A DNA stretch of 33,614 bases, from contig DAIRDH010000036.1 in assembly GCA_036796255.1 (NCBI GenBank), forward strand, positions 1 to 33,614, written 5' to 3'. The DNA is from T3Sed10-241 sp036796255. Its GTDB lineage: Bacteria > Bacteroidota > Bacteroidia > Flavobacteriales_D > Cryomorphaceae. The position numbers and the translations under genes are program-made. Under the pieces are notes generated by a model that worked only from the letters and a program-made list of their open reading frames with translations, was not told the origin of the DNA and did not search any database. Shown here piece after piece: positions 16,545 to 26,058 of this stretch (the stretch's first letter is position 1; every line of letters begins with the position of its first letter).

Positions 16545-18623
16545 CTATCTCGAAGTGACAACTTCAAGGGGAGCAGATAGCGCCCAGCGTTTACCTGTCT
16601 CTTCGACCACGCCCAGCTTGTAGGTGTACCTGTTTTGCTGCTGTACGCGCTCATCGATGTACGCTGTGCCGGATTGGCTGCGCCCCAAAATGGTGAAGGG
16701 ACCATCATTCTCTGCTCTGTAAATGAGCACTGCACCGCCTTCTACCACATTGTTTTCCGGCCAGGTGATGGTGACTGTGCTGCCATCGTAATCAGCACTT
16801 TGGGCCAGTGTGGTTTTTACACCCTGGGATGTACCAAACACCCTTCTGGTGTTTGATCGTTCTGAGACGTTTCCGCTTGAATCTATTGCGCTGACGCTGT
16901 AGACTGCGTATTTTACGCCTAGTTCAGGAAAACCTGTGTCCGAAAAGCTTCGCCCATCCGGTGCCAGGTCGAAGGAGGCCGACAGGGAAGAATCGCTTTC
17001 AATGAGCCTGAATACCCGGTAGCTGGCCACATCACTAGAAGAAGAACCTTTCCAGAAAAATTCGGGGTGGCCCATTTCATTCAATTTGCCATCGTGGATC
17101 AGTGGCGCCGTAGGGGGAATCATATCCGGAATGCTCACTATGCTATAATCAGATGGTTGTGAGTGGTTGTAGTGGGTATCCAGCGCCACAATTCTGTAAT
17201 ACACTTTCTTTTCAAGTCTTTTTCCAAGGGTGTCGGCGAAGGATGTTTCGCGGAGTGGAACAGGGGTGATGGGATGAAATCCATGGCTTGGGTGAAAGGC
17301 CTTAAACACACGGTAACCTTTGATATCTGGAGCGGTTGAAGCTTCCCATTTCAGCGTGACAATGCCGGCTGTATCGCATACCGCCGATACAATCGACGGG
17401 ATAGGTGGGGGAATGGTATCGACTTCTACCAGGTAAGCGATATCGGAAACGGACGCGTTGTAAGCCGTATCGATGGCCATGATGCGGTAATATTTGTAGA
17501 ATGCATCGGAAAGTGAATACTGAAAATACGTTTGGTCTGCGGGCAGGAGTTCATCGTGGAGGGGACGATACTCCCCCAGGTCTTCAGTAGATCCAATCAC
17601 CTGAAATCCTAAAAAGTCGTCTTCAGGTACGTGTTGCCAGGTGATCATCACATGCTCCGGCGATGTCTGATTTATTCCCAGGTGGCTGGGCATACGCGGA
17701 GGGGTTCTGTCTTTCCCTGTGATTTTTACGGTAGGTGTTTCGTCGGTCAGGTATCCGAAGACATCATATCCGCGAAGCTTGTACCAGTAGTCCGTATAGT
17801 TTTCCGGGAGGCTGTCTCTGAAACCAATCATGCCCAGCTTTCCTTCTTCAGATGATGCGTTGTAAATAACGGGGGAGCGGAGCGCTTCATAGTTGCGCGC
17901 ATCGCTTGACCTGAAGAGGCGGTATGCAGCGATGTGCCTTGCGTTTGCGTTGTGGTTCCACCGGAATGACACCTGCCGATCGCCCGGCTCTGCTTCTAAT
18001 TCGGGGCCTGGCACAGAAGCAGGCAATTCATGGGTATTGTATGACCACTCTGTCATGTATTTGGTACTGCCTTGTACTTCTGCCCTGATGCGGATATCAC
18101 CTGCCAACTCCGGCGGAATTTCGATTTGCAATCCGCTCAGTGCTGAGAGCTCAGGGGCGTAGCACGACATGAGGACATAGAACAGGTACTGACTGGAAAA
18201 ATCGTCGTTGGTCGCGTGAATGTCTGCAAAGGACTGACTTTTGGGAACGTAATCTTGCTCGTGCACGGCGAATTTCATCGCCTTGGCGAAGTCGGTGCCT
18301 ACCTGTTCGAATGCTTCCGGCGTGCCGGGTAGTTGCGGCTGACCCGGAAAAGGAGTGAAGGTTCCCCACTCTCCATTTTCGAGCCTTGCAAAGCTGTATC
18401 TGATACCGGAGCGGGTGGCATAGAACCAGACTTCCTTGCTTCGGGGGATGGTTTTTACCAGGATCTTTCCATCTCGCGTGCCTGCCATCAGCACCAGTGA
18501 AGAGTCTATCTGCGCTCCGGATTGCTGCGCCACCGCTGGCAGGATCCCTGCACAGAATGCCACCACCAAGCCGAGGAACAGGAGCCGGTTTTGCATGTTT
18601 TTTATGGAGTATGTGTACGTCAT
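16545..18623 (-). CDS. Secreted protein with five fibronectin type III modules
   Basis: 692 residues. The start at 18623 is chosen because its ATG overlaps the stop of the upstream giant gene in an ATGA; ATG 18596 (MQNRLLFLGL) also gives a good signal peptide (cleavage near 'AVAQQ'). Residues ~35-205 are an unrecognised N-terminal domain with 'GTRDGKILVKTIPRSKEVWF'. Five FnIII-like modules of ~95-100 residues follow from ~206 to the end, joined by 'RTPPRMPSHL', 'IPPPIPSIV' and 'MIPPTAPLI' linkers, each with W and Y-x-Y core signatures. There is no T9SS sorting domain and no lipobox, so the location is periplasmic, or surface-bound through a partner. The overlapping genes suggest a stoichiometric partner for the giant protein. 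Confidence 0.87.
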   Translation of the reverse strand: MTYTYSIKNMQNRLLFLGLVVAFCAGILPAVAQQSGAQIDSSLVLMAGTRDGKILVKTIPRSKEVWFYATRSGIRYSFARLENGEWGTFTPFPGQPQLPGTPEAFEQVGTDFAKAMKFAVHEQDYVPKSQSFADIHATNDDFSSQYLFYVLMSCYAPELSALSGLQIEIPPELAGDIRIRAEVQGSTKYMTEWSYNTHELPASVPGPELEAEPGDRQVSFRWNHNANARHIAAYRLFRSSDARNYEALRSPVIYNASSEEGKLGMIGFRDSLPENYTDYWYKLRGYDVFGYLTDETPTVKITGKDRTPPRMPSHLGINQTSPEHVMITWQHVPEDDFLGFQVIGSTEDLGEYRPLHDELLPADQTYFQYSLSDAFYKYYRIMAIDTAYNASVSDIAYLVEVDTIPPPIPSIVSAVCDTAGIVTLKWEASTAPDIKGYRVFKAFHPSHGFHPITPVPLRETSFADTLGKRLEKKVYYRIVALDTHYNHSQPSDYSIVSIPDMIPPTAPLIHDGKLNEMGHPEFFWKGSSSSDVASYRVFRLIESDSSLSASFDLAPDGRSFSDTGFPELGVKYAVYSVSAIDSSGNVSERSNTRRVFGTSQGVKTTLAQSADYDGSTVTITWPENNVVEGGAVLIYRAENDGPFTILGRSQSGTAYIDERVQQQNRYTYKLGVVEETGKRWALSAPLEVVTSR

Positions 18624-21147
18624 TGGATGATTACCTGTATGGTTTTCGGAGTGCCAACCGGGTTGCCCTCCGGATGGTCAGTAAAGTCTGTGGCCTGCAG
18701 AACAACGGGGTATGTGCCATTGGGCAAAGGTGTGTGGTTCGGTATGGTTCCAAAAAGACTGGGATGATTACGCAGAATATTTCGGGCGTTATATACATCA
18801 TGGTCCACCTTAAAGTCCAGTTCCAGTTTGTAATTTGCGGCACCTCCACCAAATCCAAATCCGCTAAAGTTACTACCCGAACCGGCCTGCGTGTTCGATC
18901 CGACCAGGCTAAAACCGCCGCCCGTTGAACCTGTATTAAAATTGGTATTTATTATACTGCCACTTCCCGTCCCCGTGTTGCTTCCCGAGGAGCTGCCACC
19001 TGAACCTGAAGAACCACCCAGAAATGCGATGACCGTGGCTGGGTCTATCGCAGTGGGTGCAGACAAGCCCACTTCCGAGTCGCTGAGTAGTGGCATGATG
19101 TGTTTGATACCGCTGTAATTGGATGGGTCGGAGCGGAAAGGGACAGCACCCAACGGGGGCAGTGAAGCCCGGATTGCATCTGCCGCCTGAGCCGCCTGAG
19201 CGTATGGATTGTTGGATGGCAGGTTGCCCATTTCATTGTTTCCCTGGTAGGGATAAATTACCGAGCAAATCTCATTGTACCACGTTTGCGCGGCGCCGGA
19301 AAGACCTGTCTCACAATTTGGTCCATATGCCGTGAAGTATTTATTGGTGAGCCCTGCCTGTGCCTGATAGCCATACCCAAGCACATCGTATTTATCAAAG
19401 CCTTCACCGCAGTTCAAGCCAATATAGGCCCTTCGAAGGGTAAGGAAATTAGGCCATATGAGCAATTGCTGAGATTGGATATCCACATCGGCCACGGTAA
19501 TGTTTTGGAGCTTTTCGTCGGGGGTGGCATACATGCTTGTTCTGAAATACAGGGTATGGAGTACCTTGGTTTGGAGTATTTCCTGCTCATCCTGGCTTTC
19601 GATACCCAAGACGGAACCAATATCTTGAAATCCTGCGTAATTCGAAGCAAACACATTGCCCAGATTTGCAGTATTTCCCCCGCTCAAATCGGGAATTTCA
19701 GCAATGGAACCCAGGTTTTCAAAAATACTTGCATCTGGAAGCCTGCAATTAACATTGGTTTCATCTGCCAGCGCCTGGGGAGAAATGCTTCGCTCGGCGA
19801 TCACGCGCATTTCGTAGGTGGTAGAAGGCGCAAAGTTGGCCATGTCGTAGCGAATTTTTAGCAGGTTTTCACGGGTGATGTTGATCCGCTCCCAGGTACT
19901 GCCACCAATAGGCTTGAACTCTGCAAAAATCTCAAATCCGCAGGTTTCGAAATCCTGAAACTTGGCTTCGTGGTCTACATTAAACTTGAAGTGCCCGCGG
20001 TCCAGGTGGTCATAGGGATAGTACCGCTGACGGTCATAGGGGAGGGTATAGTCCACATAGAGCGGATCGATTTCGGTGAGGTTGGTGGCCGTGGTGAAAA
20101 TGTGCTCTTTCACTTGGCGTATGGGTTGCCCTTGTTTGGGGCCTTCGAGGTGGAGCGCATCTTCCCAATTGCCGTTTTTCTTTTCTTTGATTTCTGCCAA
20201 TGCCCTTATTTTGTAACGCGTGCTGCCGTTGATTAAGGCCGGGTCACCTGATGCATTCACAGCAGCATATGTTCGGGTGTAGGTATCTTCATTGTAGGAG
20301 CTCTGGTAATTTACGTCGCTCCAATTGCCATTTTCAGTCTCTATGTACCACCTGCCGAGCATCGAAAACTTAAATTCTTTTTCGATCAATCCGCCCATGC
20401 CATTTCCATAGGCATAAAACCGGCGCTCATCGGGTTTCACTTTCCACTCAATGGTAGGTTTCACTGTGGTGGAAATAAATGTCGAATGATTTGAAGGAGT
20501 GATTTGCCCAATCATGTCTATAGACTCCAGTTCTGTTTCGGGTCTTTCCATGACGCCACTGGCTATCAGGTCTTCCATATCCATGGGGGTCATATCGCAC
20601 TGCGAGCCAAGGCTAAATGACACGCTTTTATCTTCTTCGATGAGGCCTCCCAATGCTTTGAGTTTAGCAGTAGCGGTTCCACTCACCCCAGTCGGGTTTG
20701 GAAATGCTCCTTGAAGAATTAGACCCAGCTCTATGCTTGCAGCTTCGAAAGTAGCCAGTTCAAAACCGAAGTATGCATAGACGTATCCTTGCCCCATGGC
20801 GTACCACTTGTTCACTCCGAAGTTTTCATTTCCATTGCAAAGTGCGGCATACCAGTGCATCATGGAGATGTCGACGCCGGCCAAACCGTTGATTCTTACA
20901 CCGGTGCCCAATGCAGTCAGGTCTACCTTCAATCCTAAGTGTACACCGGCCAAAAATCCAATTCCGAGTTGGTTTTCCATACCGTTGGCAATATTGCTTT
21001 TGAAGTTGGGGAATAATTGCTTGATTTTTTTGGGTAATACAGGTGGCGGAAGATTCTGGCCCGTCATAAAATAAGCACCTGCACTTATACCTGCTATGCC
21101 CAGGTCAAGTGTAGTGGTGAGCTGATCGTCGGGTACTCCAGCCTTGA
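18620..21147 (-). CDS. C-terminal part of a ~2,014-residue secreted protein (gene split by assembly gap)
   Basis: This is the 3' section of the gene whose 5' section is at 21248-24819. A local ORF could start at ATG 21067, but the frame stays open upstream through 21147 and there reads the same residues (KAGVPDDQLTTTLDLGI) as the other side of the gap, so 21067 is internal. Visible content: Ala/Gly-rich beta-strand segments; two FnIII-like strand sets around 'TVKPTIEWKVKPDERRFYAY' and 'CGFEIFAEFKPIGGSTWERI' with 'TTYEMRVIAERS'; a Gly/Ser/Asn-rich linker (residues ~1880-1940 of the joined protein); and a final ~75-residue domain ('LPNGTYPVVLQATDFTDHPE'). It has no sorting domain. The stop overlaps the start of the FnIII gene by 4 bp. 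I do not recognise the family. Confidence 0.85.
21093..21147. repeat. 55-bp contig overlap, left copy
   Basis: These 55 bases are identical to 21248-21302 on the other side of the N run. Exact identity ending at the gap edge is what two contigs sharing a 55-mer in a de Bruijn graph would give. It is most likely not a biological repeat. Confidence 0.9.
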
Positions 21148-21247
21148 NNNNNNNNNNNNNNNNNNNNNNNNNNNNNNNNNNNNNNNNNNNNNNNNNNNNN
21201 NNNNNNNNNNNNNNNNNNNNNNNNNNNNNNNNNNNNNNNNNNNNNNN
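21148..21247. other. Assembly gap of exactly 100 N (probably no real missing sequence)
   Basis: A run of exactly 100 N, the conventional placeholder for a gap of unknown size. The flanks overlap exactly, so the true distance is probably negative (contigs overlap by 55 bp). Removing the N run and one flank copy restores one reading frame. Confidence 0.95.
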
Positions 21248-21302
21248 GCTATGCCCAGGTCAAGTGTAGTGGTGAGCTGATCGTCGGGTACTCCAGCCTT
21301 GA
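21248..21302. repeat. 55-bp contig overlap, right copy
   Basis: Right-hand copy of the 55-base sequence at 21093-21147. It encodes residues ~1173-1191 of the giant protein on the minus strand, in the same frame as the left copy. Confidence 0.9.
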
Positions 21303-24300
21303 AGTACCACAAATTGGGTGACCGAAAGAAACTGATATCGCCCTCAATGGTGAGCAGCGGTGCTGACTTAGGAATATTTCCAGTCAGATCCATATTTGCT
21401 GATAGCTCATTATTGGGTAAATCGTAGCCGATATTAACGACCACTGCCACCATGGCTTGGTCCTTATCCGACTCGTCGATTTTTTGCATTACATAGCCCG
21501 CACCGGTAAAGTTGATATAGTTCAATCCAAAGGTTGACATACTAAATTGTGCTGTTAGCGTCACATCAGCATTAAATGTACGAGTCGATGGAGTCAATGC
21601 CAAAACAACTGAAGCTGATATGCCCGCCGTATCGGGTGCTACCACAAAGGCTTCGCGCGGATTGACCGTGGTGCCACCAATGGCCTGAGGATTGGGCATG
21701 TCCTGGTTCACCGCCATGTTGTAGAAGAAGCCCCCACCAAAAGCATAAATATCTACCGGTGTAGCCAATGGTACTGGTGAAGTAGGCAGCCATGCCATGG
21801 CAAAAGCATACCAATAATTGACCTTTTCGCCACTGATCATTTTATTCCCAAAGAGCACGTTGCCATCGAGCTTGATCGATTCCAAAAAGGACACTTCAAG
21901 CTCGCCGTCAAAGCCACTGCCAAAATCTGAATTGTCCTTAAAGTAATTTACCTGGCCCTTGATGTTGACCGCGCCCGTCTCGGCTTCCACATAAATTCCA
22001 GAAATTGATGTTCCGTCGCGGACAAAGGACACGCTGTCCACATGGTTTTCTATTTTGGTTTTCATAAACAGTTCAGTGCCCCCCGAAATGCTGCTCAGAC
22101 CACCTGCCAGGTCCAGACCAAGTCCAACAATTAATCCGGCATTTTCAAGGTTGGCTTCTTCCCATGCGAGAGAATTGAGCGCAACTCCAAATCCCGCAAC
22201 TGCAAGTGTTTGGGCGCTGAGATTGGTGCCGATATTTCCAAACTCGATGTACTTTGGCGCCCGCTTGTTGCGCACGATCATATCGTTGAAGGTGATATCT
22301 GTCAGGTTGTTTCTGTCAATGTCGCCAATCACCGGAGCGAAGCTGATATCTCCATGAAGGGTAGCGGCCACAGTCACCTGATTTTGTGCTGCCACGATGC
22401 TGATGTTGCTGTTTTCAGATATGGTAGCGTCAGCAAACCAAACCGGGAAAGTATATTCACCACTTGGGTTCAGGTTGAAGGTATGGAGGGTAGCTCCTTC
22501 AAAAAACTCAACGTTTGCCTGGTAGTTGAACGGCTCGTCGATGACCGGAATTTTTAGCGTGCCCGCAAACATGGCTCCATTCAGGCTGTTTTGAACAATG
22601 GCGAGCTCCATGTCGGTGATGGAAAAATACCAGGATCCGAGCGAGCCATCTTCTGGAAGTAACACGTTTTCGGCAGCAATGATCCCCGTCAGGCCATCAG
22701 AATCGATGATCAGATCGTGGCCGGATACGCGGGTCTTCTTATCGGGCGATTGAAACGACTCCACCCATGTGGGCAATTGCACTTCGATATCTTTGATGTA
22801 TGCGCCCTGCCAATCATTGGATGTGGTGCCGTTAAAATTTGCGGGAAATGCCATCCCTTCAGGATTTCTGGCTATGCTGTGGTCGAAAAATGCCTGACTC
22901 ACCTTTAGGATATAATCGTCGAGTTCGGTATATACAAAGCGGTTCATATCGACTCCGGCAGCCGCATTCTCCCCAGGTACATTTACGAAATCAAGGTAAG
23001 CCACCCAATCCGACCAATCTAAAAAACTCGTGTAGAAGTGTGCCATCACGGTGTCGGGTTGCTGCGCCCCACTTTGGTTTACAGACTTAAATACAGAAGG
23101 ATCAAATCGGGCAGTGCCGCGCGCTTCAATCCCGCTGAATCCATCACAGTCAAAGGCCAGAAAGGTTCCGGAATTTGGACCGGTAGCAGGTGCAAAGGTG
23201 AGCGAAGTGACATTGTCGAAATGGTAGCGCACCGGTTTTACAAGCTCGAGCCTGGCTTCGTCAGCGCCTACTGCCGGACCACCCGGGCTGATGCAAAGGT
23301 CTTTGGCCAGGAAGCTCAGGTACCTTTCGCCAAAGGCATCGTCGTCGAGTTTTTGAATGTACGCAAGGTTGTAAGCTGCCCTGTTGGGAAAGAAGTGCAT
23401 CCCGACCACCTGCATCCTGTGCAGACCTGAACCAATGCTGATCGGCAGACTGGTACCTATTTGCTGGTAAGCGGCGCTGAGATTCTCAAGATAAAAATCG
23501 GGATCGGTGGCGTTGTCCCAGGCTTGTTGGCCCTTGCCTGTATTTACCCCATTCCCATACTCTTGAATATCTGACCAGGTGTGGTCTATCCACGAGTTTT
23601 CCCTAATGGTTGCTTCGGCCTTGCCGGCAATTACGCGCCCGTTGGCGGTAGCCCGCATTCCGCTAAAGTTGACTTTGATCCCTACGGGCAGGTAATCTGT
23701 CGGCTGAATGATTCCGGTGCCGGAAAAGGTCGTCCCCGAGCCGGAAACCGTGCTAATGTAGAGTTCGAAGTTACCGATAAGCAATGTAGAGCCGCTCTGA
23801 AAAGCATTTGCCGAAGCTTGCGCGTTTGTCTGGACATTAAAATTACAGCCGCTTCCACAGGTCATGTCTTGCCCCGGAAGTCCCGAAGTGAATTGGTTGA
23901 TCATCTCCTCTGAGTCGTCTCCCGGTTCACCTTCAGGCGCATCGCCATATCGGAATATTACGATATCGCTATAACCCTGGTTGAGCACATTCAAAAGGCC
24001 GTCTTCGCGATACGCGCGCACCCGGATGGCATATTGGGTGCCTATTTCCAGCAGGGGATACTCCATTCCGTAGAGAAAAGAGTTCAAGGCGATGTTGTCT
24101 TCAAACAAGAATAAGAAGTCTGGTACGCCAAACGCGTCATATGGATTGATGAGCCCTTCATCAAGCTCTATCATTTCCAGGCGGTAGCGCAGGTCGGGAA
24201 TGGCAATGGTCACAGGAAGCCAGTTGATATTAAAAAGCTGAGGGTCCATTGTCTGTATCACCATTCCGTTGACTGGATAAGTAATGATGGGTGGGTCAAT

Positions 24301-24819
24301 GGCCACCACTGCAAAGGGGGCAGCACATCCTTGCGGACTTGGCGAGCTGAGCGGAATATTTGTTTGGAAGTCGTAAGCGCGCACGCACACGTTGTACACC
24401 CCATCGGGCAGGCTTTGGTCATTAATTACCTCCTGGATGGTGATTCCTGTAAACTCAAAATTGCTTTCGTTGTAATTGTTGTAAAAACCGCTGAGTTCTG
24501 CGCCTGACAGTATCTGTGTTTCACCCGGATTGAGTTGTATGGCCTGGCTGGGAAGTGCATCGTCTTTTGTGCGGATATTGATCCCATTGCTGCCATCCAT
24601 TTGCACGCCGAGTTTTATTTCATAGCCATTTGAAAAATCGGTGTTTTGGATGGTAATAATGGCTTCATCGCCGAGTTGGATGAGCTCATCTGCATAATTT
24701 GGATACGGTGGCATCAGCACCACATTTACGATAATCGGCTCCTGTGCGCAGGTGTTCGCGGCCATCCTGGTGAGCAGGATGCACAGGAGTATACCTTGTT
24801 TTAACCTTCTGATAATCAT
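21248..24819 (-). CDS. N-terminal part of a ~2,014-residue secreted protein (gene split by assembly gap)
   Basis: Start at ATG 24819 with a signal peptide (MIIRRLKQGILLCILL, cleavage near 'NTCAQEP'). Residues ~27-170 form an Ig-like domain ('LGDEAIITIQNTDFSNGYEI', then 'LPDGVYNVCVRAYDF'). Residues ~172-300 are FnIII-like ('PPIITYPVNG', 'NINWLPVT', 'GTQYAIRVRAYREDG'). After an acidic/Gly spacer with a Cys pair (TCGSGCNF), residues ~330-1190 are a long beta-rich region with repeated Gly/Asn-turn strands ('GLIVGLGLDLAGGLSSISGG', 'FGSGFDGELEVSFLESIKLD', 'YAFGGGFFYNMA'). Joined to 18620-21092 the gene is 6,045 bp, 2,015 codons with stop. It is the first gene of a leftward operon with the FnIII protein, sensor kinase and regulator. 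It is probably exported and surface-associated. I know no function for this family. Confidence 0.88.
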
Positions 24820-24980
24820 TGTGGCAAGTTGGGACTTTTGCTTCTGACAATCAAAGGCATTCCTGCAAGTATTGATTGGTTGGGTCGTTCGATTGAGCCA
24901 TTTGCGAAATCAAGTGTTCGAATGGCTTAAAAAAGGGCTAAAACGGGTCTGAATTGCCGAAGCGATTGATTCCGAAGGAA

Positions 24981-24988
24981 TATATTTG
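24981..24988 (+). promoter_or_regulatory. TAnnTTTG -7 box of the T9SS cargo operon
   Basis: TATATTTG is an exact TAnnTTTG match, 27 nt before the ATG at 25016. TTG triplets upstream stand at 12 and 24 bp, neither at ideal spacing. It lies in the ~195-bp divergent gap with the giant-protein operon. Confidence 0.45.
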
Positions 24989-25015
24989 GTCAGATCATTC
25001 TTAAAATCAACGACC

Positions 25016-26041
25016 ATGAAACCATCTTACGCCACCGTTTTAGCCCTTGCTTGCCTTCCCATCGCAGGTACTGCGCAAACCATCAACAGCTTCGCCCCTT
25101 CTATTGGAGATGTGGCCCAGGTAGGTCTGTTTTCAATTACAGAAGCAGGAGCCGGAGGCTCTGGCGTGACGTGGGATTTTAGCCAGGAGTCTTTTCAAGA
25201 TACCTATTCATTTGCAGCACTTGCAGCCGCTGATGGTCTTGGAGCTTCGAATTTTCCGGATGCCACCATCGTCTTTTCATCCAGCTTTTTTGATTTTTAC
25301 AGCTACTACGATTTCAATGGAGGCTGGACCGAGCATGGCACTGTTACAGAAGTCGATGGCGGCGAAGTGTACGGCACTTTCTTTTCAGATCCATTCACCT
25401 ATTTTACCTTGCCCATTAGTCCCTCGTCAACAGGAAGCGATACGTATATGGCAGTTATTTCATTTGGAATTAATGACGCAACAATTTCAGGCGATGCTTC
25501 ATGGAGCGTAGACGGCACAGGAACTTTGATCATGCCCAATGCTACCTACACAGATGTGCTCAGGGTAAAAGTTGAAACGGTCGAAATGATGGCCTTTGAT
25601 GGTATTCCAATCGATATCGAATCAACGGGCACCATCCATATGTGGATCAAGGCAGGCATCCCTTTTCCGTTGCTTGTAGCCAATGAAGACGTTACGGATT
25701 TCGGGGGTGAAGTCGAAATAGAATTTAACGCCACTGGCCTCGTTTCCTATTCTGCCGGCACCATCAATGTTGCTGACCAAGCTGCGCTAAACGATTTTTG
25801 GAGCGCGATACCCAATCCATTCCAAGACCAACTGCGGCTCTTGCCCAACAAAGACATTTACGGCGAAGTCAATACAACTCTGCTGGATATCAATGGACGC
25901 GTTGTAAAAGCGATAGGCAGCTATAGCCTTTCGGGATCATCTGAAATCGTGCTCAACCTAAGTGATATACTCCCAGGATTGTATCTGATCTCAATCGACC
26001 ATGCCGAAGGACGGTCCTTCCAGAAGGTCTTGAAGTTATAA
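25016..26041 (+). CDS. Secreted protein with C-terminal T9SS type A sorting domain
   Basis: 341 residues from ATG 25016 (MKPSYATVLALACLPIAGTAQ is a clean signal peptide); a TTG at 24986 lies inside the -7 box and is rejected. Residues ~25-255 are a beta-rich cargo region opening 'INSFAPSIGDVAQVGLFSI' and containing 'VTWDFSQESFQDTYSF', 'YTDVLRVKVETVEMMAFDG' and 'HMWIKAGIPFPLLVANEDV'. This pattern recurs in Bacteroidota surface proteins, but I know no activity for it. The sorting domain is at ~263-341: 'AIPNPFQDQLRL', 'LLDINGRVVKAIGSY', 'LPGLYLISID', ending 'SFQKVLKL'. It is the first gene of a tight three-gene unit: 17 bp to the next start. Confidence 0.87.
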   Translation: MKPSYATVLALACLPIAGTAQTINSFAPSIGDVAQVGLFSITEAGAGGSGVTWDFSQESFQDTYSFAALAAADGLGASNFPDATIVFSSSFFDFYSYYDFNGGWTEHGTVTEVDGGEVYGTFFSDPFTYFTLPISPSSTGSDTYMAVISFGINDATISGDASWSVDGTGTLIMPNATYTDVLRVKVETVEMMAFDGIPIDIESTGTIHMWIKAGIPFPLLVANEDVTDFGGEVEIEFNATGLVSYSAGTINVADQAALNDFWSAIPNPFQDQLRLLPNKDIYGEVNTTLLDINGRVVKAIGSYSLSGSSEIVLNLSDILPGLYLISIDHAEGRSFQKVLKL

Positions 26042-26058
26042 ACCACTTAGTCAGTATA

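Noticed and set aside
18620..21067. An independent 815-residue gene starting at ATG 21067
   Set aside because: The frame remains open upstream to the gap, there is no signal peptide at 21067, and it continues the giant gene.
21093..21302. A genuine 55-bp tandem duplication around the gap
   Set aside because: Identity is perfect, ends exactly at the N run on one side and starts exactly at it on the other, and removal restores one frame. An assembly overlap explains this better.
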